Positions 12,046-23,914 of a DNA stretch of 64,000 nucleotides are shown piece after piece. The position numbers and the translations under genes were made by a program. The stretch spans positions 57,485,693 to 57,549,692 of the forward strand of contig CM028379.1 in assembly GCA_013146195.2 (NCBI GenBank), written 5' to 3'. Each line of letters starts with the position of its first letter. The stretch's first letter is position 1. This DNA comes from Codonopsis lanceolata (taxonomy: Eukaryota; Streptophyta; Magnoliopsida; Asterales; Campanulaceae). The notes beneath the pieces were generated by a model. It was given only the letters and a program-made list of their open reading frames with translations, did no database searches and was not told where the DNA came from.

Positions 12046-13318
12046 TGTTAGTCCCAAAGGGCACAATACTAGGCTAGAAGGGTGAGGGGGTTAAATAGCC
12101 TAGTTACACTTTAAAACATTTCGTGAGAGTTCCTAAAACAAGTACTTACAACCTGTTGAAAAGGTTGAAGTAACGGAAGACTTGTAAGGAGGACAGACTA
12201 AGTCTGCTGGTGAAGCACTACCAGTAGACTTGATTGTTCATTGAAGTTTGATGCTTAAAGGAATAAGTTCAATAGTAGATAACAATATTAAACAGTAAGT
12301 AAAAGAACGCAAAGAACACAATATTTTGAGATGGTTCGTACTATAAAGAGTACTATGTCCACCACCAAAGCAGTTAACTTTGAATTTGAAAGTGTACTAT
12401 ATTTTCCACTAGTTCTATTATAGAAATCTTTAATGGATCGTGTACAAAATATTTGACTTGTGTTTGGGGTGAGGAAAATGAATATCTGGAAAGCAGAATA
12501 TTCACGGTCCAGAAGAACAGTAAATGAATACAACACGAAGAAGTAAATGCATGAGTAGCAGTTAATGTGCAGATCTTCTTGTTGTTGTTGAGGATTTCGT
12601 TGATCAGTTTATGATCTTTTGAATGCACTTGGTAAGATGACTTGATGTTGTTGAGTAAATTCATAACATTGGTTTCTTCAGTCTTCAATGATAGTATTTA
12701 TATTGGAGCATTCATGAGACCGTTGGAGAAGACGAAGTGAGTAACAATTCTATTAGATTGAATGCATTAAATGCAAGGAGTTGTTTTGTTGACTTCATCT
12801 TCAACTGGGACAGATCGAGGTATGGAGAACAGTAGGAACTGGAATTAGAAGGTGGGCGACAAAAAGAGTTGCAGACCTGCAGTAGTTGGTACAGTTTGTT
12901 TGTGTTAGACTGTATACCTGCTCTGTCATGTTCATGAGGCGAAAGTCTTCATTCTTTGGAAAAGCTGGGAAGGCGTGTTCCTTGAATTCAGGAGTCAATT
13001 AATTGACGGATTAACCAAACTGATATAGAGAATATCTGAATTAATAATCCTCAAGATATTTGTTGAGCTGGACATCCTATAACACGTCATACTGATGTTT
13101 CGAAGGCAGACAAGGTCTGCTGGTGAAGGCTGCTGGTGAAGCCTTTGCCGAAGTCTTCTGGTGAGGACTACCGAAACATGTGAAGCCTAAAAATATTCTA
13201 AAGGCAAAGTTATATACATAGTTGTCACGCTAACTGATATGCAGCCCATTAGCTATTAAGTATAGAACCTATAGTAATGAATGAGCAAATGCAAATTAAG
13301 ATACAGTGAAAAACAACA
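12046..13318 (-). repeat. 5' LTR of copia-1
   Basis: About 1.27 kb. On the minus strand it starts TGTTGTTTTTC (at 13318) and ends GGGACTAACA (at 12046), directly before the primer-binding site. The inner end is secure from that site. The outer end is inferred from the TG dinucleotide and similarity to the start of the window. The other TSD copy is outside the window, so it cannot be tested. Confidence 0.65.
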
Positions 13319-13989
13319 GTTGTTGTTGTGGAAGTCATGCGCGGTAGACTTAAGTTTTTGAAGGTGAAGCGGTGGAGTTTGAGGAAAGAGGAGGGTGAGG
13401 CAGAGTCAAAGGGACTGGGACTGGTCCTAGTCCGATTGGTTAACGAGTACCAGAGATAATAGAGAAAATAGACAATAGCAAAAAGGATTATAAAAGATGA
13501 AAAAAATGGGGAATGGTTGTTTCGAAGGCATTGTTTGTTGGTCTTTGAGTTTTAATTTGGGTTAGGGTTTGGGAATTGAATGAAAACAAAGAAGGTGTTG
13601 TGTTTGGGGATCAATGTTTTTAATATGGTGTTGGTGGAGGTGGCGTTGTGTTTAGGGATCTATATTTGTAATATGGTGTTGGTGGAGGTGGTCTATGTGT
13701 TCAATGAAAAAGGGTTGGAAATGACGAAAGTGACTCGACGTATAGGTTCAATGCAACTTAACGCCTCATTCATAACGACCATTAACGAGAGGGGACATCA
13801 TGGAACAAATGGTAACATCAGATACCACATAGGCACACTTCGTATATTGGGATGGGGGGCCTTTGGGAGTAGTTGGATACATCGGGGGTCATATTTTGGC
13901 CAAAAAATTAAACTTGCAATCGTGCAATTATAAACAAGCACGTGTGCACGTCCAGTTTCTCAACAACCGTGTTTTTATTTGGTATTCTA
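13319..13989. other. Intergenic DNA, no gene recognised
   Basis: An open frame of 117 codons exists at 13580-13933 on the plus strand, but it is made of short near-repeats (a GGTGTTGGTGGAGGTGG motif occurs twice) and has no recognisable domain. I see nothing else here. Confidence 0.4.
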
Positions 13990-14335
13990 TTTTAATATTT
14001 GGATAATTTTAGGGTTTTTGTTTTCTTTTAATAAGGTTTTTTTCCTCAAGTTTTAGGATTTACTTTTCTGTATTTGTTTAGGATTTACTTTATAAACCTA
14101 TATAAATATATACTTAAACATTATTTTATTTTAAGAGGTGGTTGATTAAGAAAATTGAGTTAATTTTCTGGATAAAAAATTATGAGTTTTATAGAGTGTT
14201 CGGATTAAAAGCTCGGATTGCAATAGTGGATTCGTCATTTGTATTTAAATTTGACTTATCAGTTAAAGAACCATTTTAATTGTAGCGTTATTTACAAATA
14301 CAAAGTTTGCGTCTTCTCATGAACGAAATCTTGGT
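13990..14335 (+). repeat. LTR-like dispersed repeat, copy 1
   Basis: This stretch matches 16290-16670 in the same orientation. Shared stretches include ATAAACCTATATAAATA (a possible TATA box), TTGAGTTAATTTTCTGGAT and a tail with CGTCTTCTC / CGTCATCTC. The organisation (AT-rich leader, TATA, then a Ser/Leu-poor transcribed part) resembles the U3/R of a gypsy LTR. No internal domain is attached to either copy. Confidence 0.5.
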
Positions 14336-14964
14336 TTTTCATCACAATTGATAGAAAATTAGTTCTTCATTTTAAAATTCAAGAATGTAACTTATTAATT
14401 TTATGAGTGAAATAAAAAAAAAAAAAAAAGAACTAGGAACGAACTTAGAACTTGCTCGACATATAATCTTCTAGAAACATCCTTGCCTATCATCTTCCTC
14501 AAAAATCCTTTGCTTCCGGCGACACTAACCTGAACAACCTCATCGGAAACAGAAGATTTCCACGCAAAATGGCTTGAAATGTCTTTGCCGGCCATTCACT
14601 GTAAAATGGAGGAACTCCGGCCAACATTATATACAAAATAATACAGGCACTCCAAACATCAACCTTCTCGTGATACTCTGTCCCGACTAGAACCACCAGC
14701 GCCACGTAGTACGGTGTCCCAACACGATCTCGGTCATCGTCTGCCGCTCATTTGCCCCAAACTAGTTGGCCGATCCAAAATCAACGAGCTTCAATTTGTT
14801 GTTAGAATCGAACAACACGTTATCCGGCTTGATATTGCGGTGAGCTATTCCAAGGTGGTGGCAATAGCTGATTGAATTGATCGAAGGTTTGAATACAATG
14901 GCGACTTCAGACTCGATTAGTATGGATTTGGAGACGTGGTTAAAGGGATCAAGGAAATCACTAA

Positions 14965-15597
14965 CAGCGGCGGATCCAGGAATAATATTGATCGGTGTCC
15001 AAAATTTTAACTATTTCCTTCGTTCCAAAATATATGAAGTTTTGAGAATTTTCACATAGATCAAAGAAACATATTTTAAAGATTAAACTATCTCTATTCA
15101 AACATTAATGAGGTCTCTTGATATTTTTGCCCTAAGAACCAAACACAAATTACAGAGTTAATAAATCTGGGTAGAATTGAAAAAAAAATTGAAAAAAGTT
15201 CCTTAAAAATTAATAAGTGTCATCTATTTTGGAACAAAAAAACTCTCTCAAAACGTCATATATTTTGAGACTGAGGGAGTATTACATAAAAAAATATAGA
15301 AATTACAATTGTCTTTTATGCGTTTTCATACATTGAAAACATGTAATTACATCATCATCACTAATATTCATTATTAATATGTCTTTTTCGATATAACATA
15401 CAAGAAAATCATTTAAAAATTGATCGAACATTCGATTTCGTAAATCCGTTTTAACAATATTCATTACAGAGAATTTGAGAGGGGTCCAATAAATTTTTTT
15501 GGAGGGGTCAAATTGTCAAATATCACAAATTTACTCCCAATTTTTTTCTTGGGCGGTGTCCATGGATACCCCTAAGTCTAATGTGGATCTGCCACTG
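14965..15597. mobile_element. hAT-like MITE inserted in the kinase pseudogene
   Basis: The ends are inverted repeats: CAGCGGCGGATCCAGG on the left and, read from the right, CAGTGGCAGATCCACAT. CAGTGGCGGATCC is a common plant hAT terminal motif. The flanking 8 bases (ATCACTAA left, ATCGCAGA right) agree at 5 of 8 positions, compatible with an old 8-bp TSD. Kinase-like translation stops at one edge and resumes at the other. A second MITE is nested inside at 15010-15281. Confidence 0.6.
15010..15281. mobile_element. Stowaway-type MITE nested in the hAT-like MITE
   Basis: About 270 bp, with terminal inverted repeats reading CTTCGTTCCAAAATATATGA on the left and CTCAGTCTCAAAATATATGA from the right. 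Both are variants of the Stowaway CTCCCTCCGT end, and TA flanks the insertion. Such elements are moved by Tc1/mariner transposases. There is no coding capacity. Confidence 0.75.
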
Positions 15598-15636
15598 ATC
15601 GCAGAGGCCATTGATGATGTGGGGGAAGTTTGGTGC

Positions 15637-16289
15637 TCTGTTTCTTTTCTCCCTAGAATTTTTCTTCTTTATTATATGTATTAGTATACGTCACCGCCAT
15701 AGGCACGGTGTGGATATGAAATCAGTTCAATGAATGATTGAGATAAACAAAACTCATAACTAACGGTGGTAATTTAAACAAAACCCACAACCGAAGGGTT
15801 TCTATATAATTAAAAAACTGGAAGCTTCATTTGAGTAAAAACAGTCCATTTTCCTTTGATCGGTTAAGCTTCATGTCTTTAAGGTTAAAAACTGAAATTT
15901 GAATTCTAAAAATGACTTCACTTGGAAAGAGACAGCAACAAACTGAAATTTGAATTGTTTTTAAATTCTAAAATAAGAAAAGGGGTTGTTCAAAAATGGC
16001 TTCACTTGGATTGCCCCAATAAACAAGAGACTAATGCAGGAAGGGCAGGTAAGTAAAACTCATACAAGTCTTGAAAGTGTTCCAAAAAGCTTAGAGATTC
16101 ATTTGTCAAGTTTTGAAGCTTGAAGTCAAGTTTGTAAGCTTAGAAAACTGTTTGAGTATTTCAGGGGGTCAAAGTGGCAAGTCTACAAAGTTGAAGCAAT
16201 TTTAGACGCAACCCAGAAGGATGCGCTCGCATGATTTACCGTGGAACGCAACCGTTTTCTTAATATAAAAAGTGGGGTGCGGGGTTTTA
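15637..16289. other. Intergenic DNA, no gene recognised
   Basis: AT-rich sequence without an ORF of note. A motif CTGAAATTTGAATT occurs twice (near 15890 and 15942), suggesting a small duplication. Nothing else is supported. Confidence 0.4.
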
Positions 16290-16670
16290 CTATTAGGGTA
16301 TTTTTAGGGTTTTACTTTCCTTTTATTTAAGTTTTTTTTCCTAAAGTTTAAATTTAAAGTTTCCTTTTATTTAGTTTTTTTTTTTTTTTTGTAAGAATTA
16401 GAGTTTATTTTATAAGCCTATATAAATACATTCTTAAACATTGTTTTGGGAGTTGATTTTTGATTAATAAAATTGAGTTAATTTTCTAGATAAAAAATTG
16501 TGTGTTCTTATTTAAGCTTTCTGGATTGGAAACTTGGATTATAAACATCGTGAATTCGTTATTTATAATTAAATTCGACAGTTGGAGAGTCATTTCAATT
16601 GTGGTGTCATTCACAATTCTAAGGTTCGTGTCATCTCGAGGACATTTCCAAGGTTCGCGTCATCTCAAGG
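16290..16670 (+). repeat. LTR-like dispersed repeat, copy 2
   Basis: Second copy of the repeat at 13990-14335, same orientation, with a long T run at 16373-16390. It has the same TATA-like stretch (AAGCCTATATAAATACA) and the TTGAGTTAATTTTCTAG block. The two copies flank the kinase pseudogene, but at 2.3 kb apart with a gene relic between them I do not take them as the LTR pair of one element. Confidence 0.5.
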
Positions 16671-19289
16671 GCATTGGATCGTAGAGTCATTCATCCTAAA
16701 AACCTTTCTAGGAGATCTTGGGTACTCGTAAAAAACTGCCATATAGCTATGGGGTTGCAAATTTGTAGACATATTCCAACAGGTGTAGCCATTTGCACAA
16801 ACAACTATAATATTTACACTCTAAAAATTTATTTGTTACAAAAAGAGCATAGATGCTGCATCTACCAACGAAAACGAAAACTAAAACGAAAAGTTCCTTT
16901 ACTCTTTGTACATCTGCATTTACCTATTGTCGCCCCCTCACACGCTGATTATATATAAATACTAGCAAACTAGTTTCGGGAAAGGTAAGGATATGTTGTT
17001 TTGTGGGTGGACGATAAAAAAGCAAAATGGTATTCCATATGAGGTTGCAAAATGGGAAGGGGATACCCAGCCCCTCCTCCCTTTATGTGCAAGCTTCCCA
17101 ACCAACCTAGCGGATAATTAACCACTGTATAAATTGAAGAAACACCTGTGCTTTGTGAAATGGAACCAAAGATCAGTCACCTACAAAAGGAAGACGAGCG
17201 ATAGCGTTGTCTTGTATATATTGATATCCTCTTCAACTCTGATCCAAGAAAACTGAATTGACCATACAGAGGGTCGATCACCAGTAACAGCAAGTTACTA
17301 GAGCCAATCTTGGCCTAGAGCTGCCAGCCACCAAAATAATGGAATGAGATTTGCATTATATGGAAACTCAGAGTACATTAATAGACCAAACTACTTACCG
17401 CAGCTGTTGTCAAGGTATCCCATCCATGAGTATCATCTTGGTTATATGTTTAACTGAAAGAAACATTGTCAACTTGGAAATGCTTTTTTTTGATAATTCA
17501 AATCAGGTTCTGGTACATAAAGTTAAATGACATTGCACTGTACATGAAATTAGTATCGCAATTCCATGTGCATACACTCAATCACAAACTGGTTTGATTT
17601 TCATATGAATACAGTTGTTGGGTTACACTTCCGTGTATGAATTGGATCATATAAAGAACTTCAACTATAAGGAGGGGTAAATAATTTTCAAGAAAAAGTA
17701 CGCATACTCTAAAAGTTCAGTACAAGGGAATTTTGCTCCTTCTACTTCCCTACCACTTGCCAACACATTCAACAAAGGTCAAAAAAAGAAAATTGAAAAA
17801 TCATTGGACTATATGAGCCCTTCTTGATATTGGGAGAGTCCCGAGAGGACCTGGAGTGTGTAAAGTCAATGATTCATTCACCAAAGAATTCATTGCTGAA
17901 TACAATAAACGGCTTAACATCATTTTTTACCATTGTGCTCAAAGTTCGGATACCACTTGAACCACTATACTTTTTTAAATTTTTTTTAATTTCTGGCATC
18001 CATTTTTTGCGATAAATGCTTATGTGTATTGCATTAATTCAACCATGTGGCATGACAAAGTTGCTGACACGTCAGCAAAGATAAATTTTAGTCCAATGAC
18101 AAAAATGAAAGAAAAAAAGAGTGGTTAAGGTGATACCCAAGCCCAAGTCTATAGGTTCGGAATGGCATTAAACTTTAAAGGTAGAAAATTATTCTTGATA
18201 TATTCACTGAAAGTATCAATTTAATATATATGATGAATAATATGAAAGTAAAGGCTGCATGCTCCTTAGTTATTAAACCAAGTAACTAAATTCAATCATT
18301 ATAACAATCTTCTCGAATGAGCTGAGTTTTATCTCTAAAAATGCCTTATTTTGGTGCAAATACACGAATTTATATCAGGATAGAGAAAGAGAAGAAACCA
18401 AGCCTCCATGGAGGTTTGATAGAGAAAACCAAGTTTTCAAGGGGTTTGGGGACGGGAATCAATATTCCAAATATTCAGTTCATCAGAGTCTATCTATTCT
18501 ACCACTCAAAAAGTCCAAACTTTCTATTTTAAGACGCTCCACTTAAAAAGTCTTGTTTCAAAATTAAGTATTCCTGCCGTCTCAGATTGAGAAAATTTTG
18601 TCCCAAAACGAGTAAAAGCATTCATGTGTATGTACTATTATAATAATCTAAAAGTCAACTTCTTTAAGTTTTTTAACATTATAGAAAGGGACACTCAATT
18701 GGGGTGGGGGGGGGGAGGGAGTATTATTTTCTTACTTTTTTCATTTTTATTTTCCATGCTTACCCTTGTTACATTACACCTTAAAATTAGGAAAATCATT
18801 TTAACACAAAAAACTAAAGGTACTAATGAAAATATGTTCCTTAAAATGCTTGACTTTCAAACATGTTTAAGCAGAAGGGCCTATCTAATCTATAGACTGA
18901 AAGATACTTGATGCCCGGCAAAGAACTTTCTGAAAGTTTAGAGATACTGAACTAAATCCTACATTTCAAAAGTACAGAAACTAAAAAGGCATAATTCAAA
19001 TAAATCACTAAGATAATTACTATAGAGTCATGTAAATAACTCTTAAAATACACCATGGCCCAAGGCTTGCGCCTATTCTTATCACAAAAACAAATCTTTT
19101 TATTGGCTTATGTATATCACTAAGTGTCTAGGAGTATTGCATCAAACAATACAGAGACAAAATTATGAACTTGGGTCTAAAATGGTATCCCTCTCTACAC
19201 AGGATTCCCAGCTAATTAAGATTAGCACATTATGTGAAAGCCACATTTCAAACCTCAACATATTAAGGTTTTGCATATGAATGGGCTAC
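16671..19289. other. Intergenic DNA downstream of the JmjC gene, no gene recognised
   Basis: No ORF above 100 codons and no family I recognise. The part near 18575-18615 (CCGTCTCAGATTGAGAAAAT) looks like the worn end of a Stowaway-type MITE. 17000-17400 is less AT-rich than its surroundings and could be untranslated or non-coding transcribed sequence, but I have no evidence beyond composition. Confidence 0.35.
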
Positions 19290-22200
19290 TTACTCTGCAG
19301 GGGAAAGGTTATGGATTTCTTCAATCGCTGCAGTAATGCTATGGAGAGTCATTTTCTCGACCTGATAAGACATTATTCCGAAGTGAATTCTCCAAATGGA
19401 CAGTTTATGTGGAAAATAATTCCAAGATGCTCGTTTACCTCTAATATTTTTTCTTTGGTTTTGTGATTTGCAGGAAGTTGGCGCAGTTCATCAGTCACCT
19501 TGAAGCACTCGGAAGCATTTTCGGGTGAGATGAATCCCAAAACCACATTAACACACGACTGCACATAAATGAATCAAGTATAAGCAACTATAAAGCTTGT
19601 AGCAAACCAGCTTCTTTTTATTACTCGAAGGAACTAAAGTTGCACACCCCGAACACGGAAATTACAGATATAGACAATCCAAATCAGGAAATTACTGTCA
19701 AACTTCGTGAATTGACTGGACAAGTGGTTGGACCATCACAGTCAGTCTAATGAGCCAACACAAGCACACACATACAGTTACATTGCAAATGCCAACATAA
19801 ACAGAAATTTGCTACCTTAAGTCTCCTAATCTGATATGGGCACCCAGCCGGAATGATAACAGCTTCTCCAAGGTGTTGCTCAATAGTCCATGGTTCAACA
19901 TCTGAATCAAACAAAAAAGTTGCTTCAGTTAAAAAAATTTAACACTAATTAATAACAAAACTAAGACACCTTGGTATAATTAGTTAATTACTCACTGAAT
20001 TCCTCCTTGAGCCTCAATTTGTGGATTGAATCAAGGAAGAAACGCTGATCAAAAATATGATGAACGACCTGCAGCAGAAAGCAAAGCTAAATATGCACTC
20101 TTAGCAGTATGAAATCTTGGTAGAAATATGTCCTGTATTGGACTTATTTATACCTTTTTAGAACAGCCGTATCCCTGGCTAAAGTCCTTAGCGTACTTTC
20201 TAAGGTACTCTACAAGCTTTGGAACATCTTGTCTGTGAAAAATATCCCACTGGGCACCACAAGAATCAGCTACTAGCTTCTGTCCACTACTAGAGCTTTC
20301 TATGTCCTCCTCATCGTCCGAGTCTCCATAGCTTTCATTTGTTCCATATGAGCACACTACAGAAGCCTCAGAATCAAATTCAGAACAATGCTCACGTGAG
20401 TCACCAGAAAACACAGACAATTTAGCGATTCCATTAGGTAAATTGTGCAATCCCTCTCCATCTAGCAATTTTGATTCTTGAGTGTCTTCACTGGGTAAGG
20501 ATGACTTTCCTTTCACTTCGTTTGTTGAATTTTGCTTAGTCGTTTCCCCGGGGACCTCTCTATGACTTTGTCCATTGTACTTGTTCATTAAAGTCTTTAA
20601 ATTATCGAGCTGTTCTTCAGTAATAGAAACATCTGTAGTGTGTGCAAGGATATTAACCTGAGGACAAAGTGCAAAGTATTAGAGGACCAGACAGAAAAGT
20701 AACTGAAAAGGCAGTTAGAGAAAAGTGAACATACCACATCGTAGGATTCATAACACAGGTTGGTTGAAAAGTCAGGCTGCATAATGTCCTCAGGTCCACC
20801 ATATGATATGTATATGCAAGGACCAAAGTCGGGCTTTGCAAATTCATGGGGCAACTTCACCGCTAGGTTTAGAAGCGCAGAGAACGGATTTAAATACTCT
20901 TGAAGTGGTAGAGCTTGGATCATCTCTGCGTAATGGTCTGGAAACTGTTCTTGAAATAAAGTTGAAGACAGCCAAACTTTGAATTTTACCATCTCATGAC
21001 ACACATTTGCATGCGTCTTCCCCTCCAGTGACCCCATAAATATCTGCTTCATACCAATTTCCACCTGCAAGAAAGCATAAACATAAGAACACATCAACGC
21101 CAAAAAAGGGGAGAGAGATAGAGTAAACGCACCTCACACCAATCCAAGCACTTTGTTGCTTTGTCTGCTCCGTTATCATTTCTAGACTTGGCACTCTTTT
21201 CAAGATAAGTGCAGAACATGGCAACTGGATCCCAACTCAAGTCTGATGAACTTTGGAGCAGATTTTGAAGTATAAGTGGGTGACCTTTGCTCCAGTGCTT
21301 CTGAAAGTGTTCAAGATTTGAACTTCCTTGCCTAGCCACTCCTTGAGATAGCTTGATTTCACCAACCCTTTTATCCATACACAGAGAGCAAGCGACATCT
21401 AAAGGTTTCGGAAAGCCATAGTTGCAGAGGATATCTTTCGCACTTGCTTCCAGTTTTTGGGTCCAACCGTAGGGCGACTGACATTTTAAGTTAAGGATGC
21501 CATCACCACAACCACCAAAAATCTTTGGGGGGCAATTTAAACTACCATCATCACAATGTTTCCAGTCTCGCAATGATGTGCGAGAAGCTTTCCTTCTGTC
21601 ATGCCCCATAAATTTAATTCTTCTTTTATGTAGGTGGCCCTCACGCAACTCCCGGCAGCACTTTAAGCAAAGACTGTAGGAACAATTTGAGCAGCTTCTA
21701 TGGAAATCCACAATGGAAATCTTGCAATAACTGCTACTCCAAAAGTCAAACCGCACACCAAATAGGCAAAACAATAATGTTACTTGAGTTTCCTAATTGC
21801 ATTGAAATTTTCCAGCAGTAATAAGTCTATTAAACATACCAACAATGCAGCTTTTTATGGCCTATGTCAGCGAGTTCAATATGCACTTCGGTGTGTTTTA
21901 TTCCTGTTACATGCAAATACGGAACAAGAGAAATAAGGAAACAGTCATACCTTACGGTTACATTCTCAACCTCACTCCTTGCTTGAAAAATCGAACATGA
22001 ATCCAGTTTTACCTTTTATTTTAGCTTCTATTTCCAGCTCAATGCTTTTTTCTCGATTTATTTGCTCCAGTAAAGGAAGAAGTATATAAATCAGATAATG
22101 AAGTAATTGAACTTTGTCAAACTTCTTCTTATCCCTATAAACCTCCTGAAATGGTAGTTGGATTATAAAGTAAATTCATCAGAATCATATTAACAATGAG

Positions 22201-23914
22201 TTTCACATGCTCTATTTATTCCTTTTGCCAAATTGGTTTCAGACCTTATGTTCAATATCTTTAGATTGATTCGCCGAGCAGGTCCTGCAGCTGCAAGTTC
22301 CTCGACAAACCGGGCATTCTCTGTTAACTTCTTGCTTATCAAAATACCTAAATCCGTTCAATTGTAAAAAGGTAAATTTCTCTGATTTGATCCCAAAATG
22401 TTTTACATTTCGGGAAAAATTGACTAATAAAATCAAGAAGCAAGTAAAAACACGGAGTATATAGGAGGTTAAGAGGTAATTTGTATTTAATATTTCCTAA
22501 CTGCTTGAATTATTATAAGTAATCAAATATGCATTTATATGGAATCAAAGTGCTTGTTTGGTGGAGCGTTTTGACCAAAACGCAGGTAAAAAAATGCAGT
22601 GTTTTTTCTTTAAAAGTGTTTCAATGCAGCGTTTTAAAACACAACGTTTTAAAAATGTGCACCATTTTAAAACGCTCCAATTTGGAGCGTTTTAAAAATA
22701 TACTGCGTTTACAACTATTTTGTTTATAAAAATAGTGTTTTGAAATAGTTTTCCAAACATGTTTATAAGAAAAAAATTATGTTTTGAAAATGCTACGCTT
22801 TAAAGACGTTGCGTTTAGAAAAAAGCTGTGTTTTCAAAACCCTGCACGAGACGAGGCCAAAATTGATGGATCAGCATCATGATCAAGATATCAGCTTCAA
22901 ACATGTTAAGATAATGCAGCAAAAAAAAGAAGATATTAAGATACACTATCTTTCAATTAGCTTATGCTAACTAGACAAAATCAAACACAATTATATTAAG
23001 ATAGCTATTGAATGAAAGAATAATACTAATAGAAAATGATAATAGAGTAAGACGAACCGTTCTTGGATACAATCTACACAAAAGAATTGCTTTCTACAAC
23101 TCGAACACTTGATAAGAATCCGATAACTGCTCTTCCTACACCAATGACACTTGTTCCTCTTCTTTGCCACATTTCGAGCACACGGTAAAACCTACAGTAC
23201 CAGCAAGTTGATGAAAAAATAGACCAAATCGAATCAAATTAAAAGCCAATTGAAAACAAGTACATTAAACAAAGCAAATTGATCAAGGTAGACCACCTGC
23301 ATTGCACAAATGGGAAGTGGCTCGATATTCTTGGACCGAAAGCATCTTCTAGTTAAGGAATTTGGAACAGAACCTAATTTAACATTGCAAGAACCACCTG
23401 CATTGCCAAAATTTAAGGGAGATTGCGACTGAGAAATAGCCATAACTCCATAGGGCAATTCCTTCATCAAATCTCCCTCACTTTCTCTCTGTAATTGCCT
23501 CTCTTTCTTCTTCTCCACCTGTCTTATCAAGAATTCCCTTATCAATTCCAACTGCAAATCGCCTCTCTTCAATTTCATCTTCTTTAACGCTTCATCCAAC
23601 GCTTCTGATACATCGACGGTCCTTTTCCGTTTCCCTTTTTTCGATGATTTCTGGGCGGGGTTTGGGGTTTTGTCACTCCTCTTTGCCCTAATTTCTTGAA
23701 TTTGGCGCAAAGATTCCTGACTTTTGGGTTTATTGGCTTTTCGTTCGAGTTTGAGGGAATCAGGGACTTTCTCTTTGTGCTGACGGTGACGGCCTTGGAG
23801 GTAGTGAATCTCACAAAGCTTCTTCCCGTCGGTGACTCGCCGGTTGCACCGCCATTGCCGCCCATCGGTCCTGTTGCACCGGAGTTCGTCCGGCAATTCC
23901 TCACGCTCTGCCAT
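19290..23914 (-). CDS. JMJ24-like: JmjC-domain protein of the KDM3 group with degenerate iron site, JMJ24-like (12 exons)
   Basis: Exons: 23914-23297, 23191-23058, 22347-22245, 22145-22013, 21903-21840, 21730-21133, 21064-20735, 20657-20154, 20068-19996, 19901-19816, 19558-19439, 19361-19290. All introns are GT-AG and the phases agree, giving 944 residues. Domains: WRC-type motif at about residues 11-45 (CNRTDGRQWRCNRR ... CEIHY); basic KKGKRKR stretch near 92; RING-like Cys-rich finger at about 220-277 (CHWC, CSSC, CPVCRGTCSCRTC); second Cys cluster in exon 6 (CSNCSYSLCLKCC); JmjC domain from about 600 to 905, with an acidic insert near 775-790. Active KDM3 proteins remove H3K9 methyl groups using Fe(II) held by HxD and a distal His. 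Here those positions read C654-Y-E656 and Y875, so demethylation is unlikely. Arabidopsis JMJ24 has the same defect and acts as a RING-type ubiquitin ligase on CMT3. A similar role is inferred, and nuclear location is expected. Confidence 0.9.
22545..22860. repeat. GCGTTTT-rich palindromic repeat in intron 2 of the JmjC gene
   Basis: The 710-bp intron 2 contains about ten GCGTTTT/AAAACGC-type motifs in both orientations and a near-perfect palindrome centred at 22680/22681 (arms TTGGAGCGTTTTAAAA). The outer parts, TGCTTGTTTGGTGGAG and CCAAACATG, are inverted in the manner of hAT-like MITE ends. It is probably an old MITE. It does not disturb the splice sites. Confidence 0.5.

Larger units (their letters stand above)
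1..13318 (-). mobile_element. Degenerate Sirevirus-type Ty1/copia retrotransposon (copia-1)
   Basis: Reading on the minus strand from 13318 downward there is a 5' LTR, a Met-tRNA-type primer-binding site, gag with two zinc knuckles and a coiled-coil stretch, protease, integrase, reverse transcriptase, RNase H, and then a third ORF region. A third ORF downstream of pol and a long two-knuckle gag are hallmarks of the Sirevirus (SIRE1/Maximus) lineage. The first 15 bases of the window, ending in CA and followed by a purine-rich tract on the minus strand, look like the inner edge of the 3' LTR, most of which would lie outside the window. Every ORF has stops or frameshifts and a solo gypsy LTR interrupts pol, so the copy is dead. 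Lineage assignment is from domain order, not a tree. Confidence 0.75.
14440..15636 (-). pseudogene. Phosphoenolpyruvate carboxylase kinase-like pseudogene, split by MITEs
   Basis: PEP carboxylase kinase is a small calcium-independent Ser/Thr kinase that phosphorylates PEP carboxylase in the cytosol. The minus strand carries the middle and C-terminal lobe: CHHLGIAHRNIKPDN at about 14820-14870, DFGSAN near 14780, GTPYYVA near 14712, EKVDVWSACIILYIMLAG, then VSPEAKDF and LRKMIGKDVSRR. The catalytic loop reads HRN where kinases have HRD. The APE Pro-Glu is lost, and there is a frameshift near 14510. The N-terminal lobe beyond a short stretch at 15600-15636 is missing. The coding part is interrupted at 14965-15597 by a MITE. 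Family choice over a calcium-dependent kinase rests on the DFGSA, VDVWSA and VSPEAKD wording. Confidence 0.6.

Noticed and set aside
13580..13933. 117-codon plus-strand ORF
   Set aside because: No domain, internal short repeats, and no supporting splice or context signals.
13990..16670. The two LTR-like repeats as the LTR pair of one retrotransposon
   Set aside because: The DNA between them holds a kinase pseudogene and MITEs, with no primer-binding site, polypurine tract or retroelement domain.
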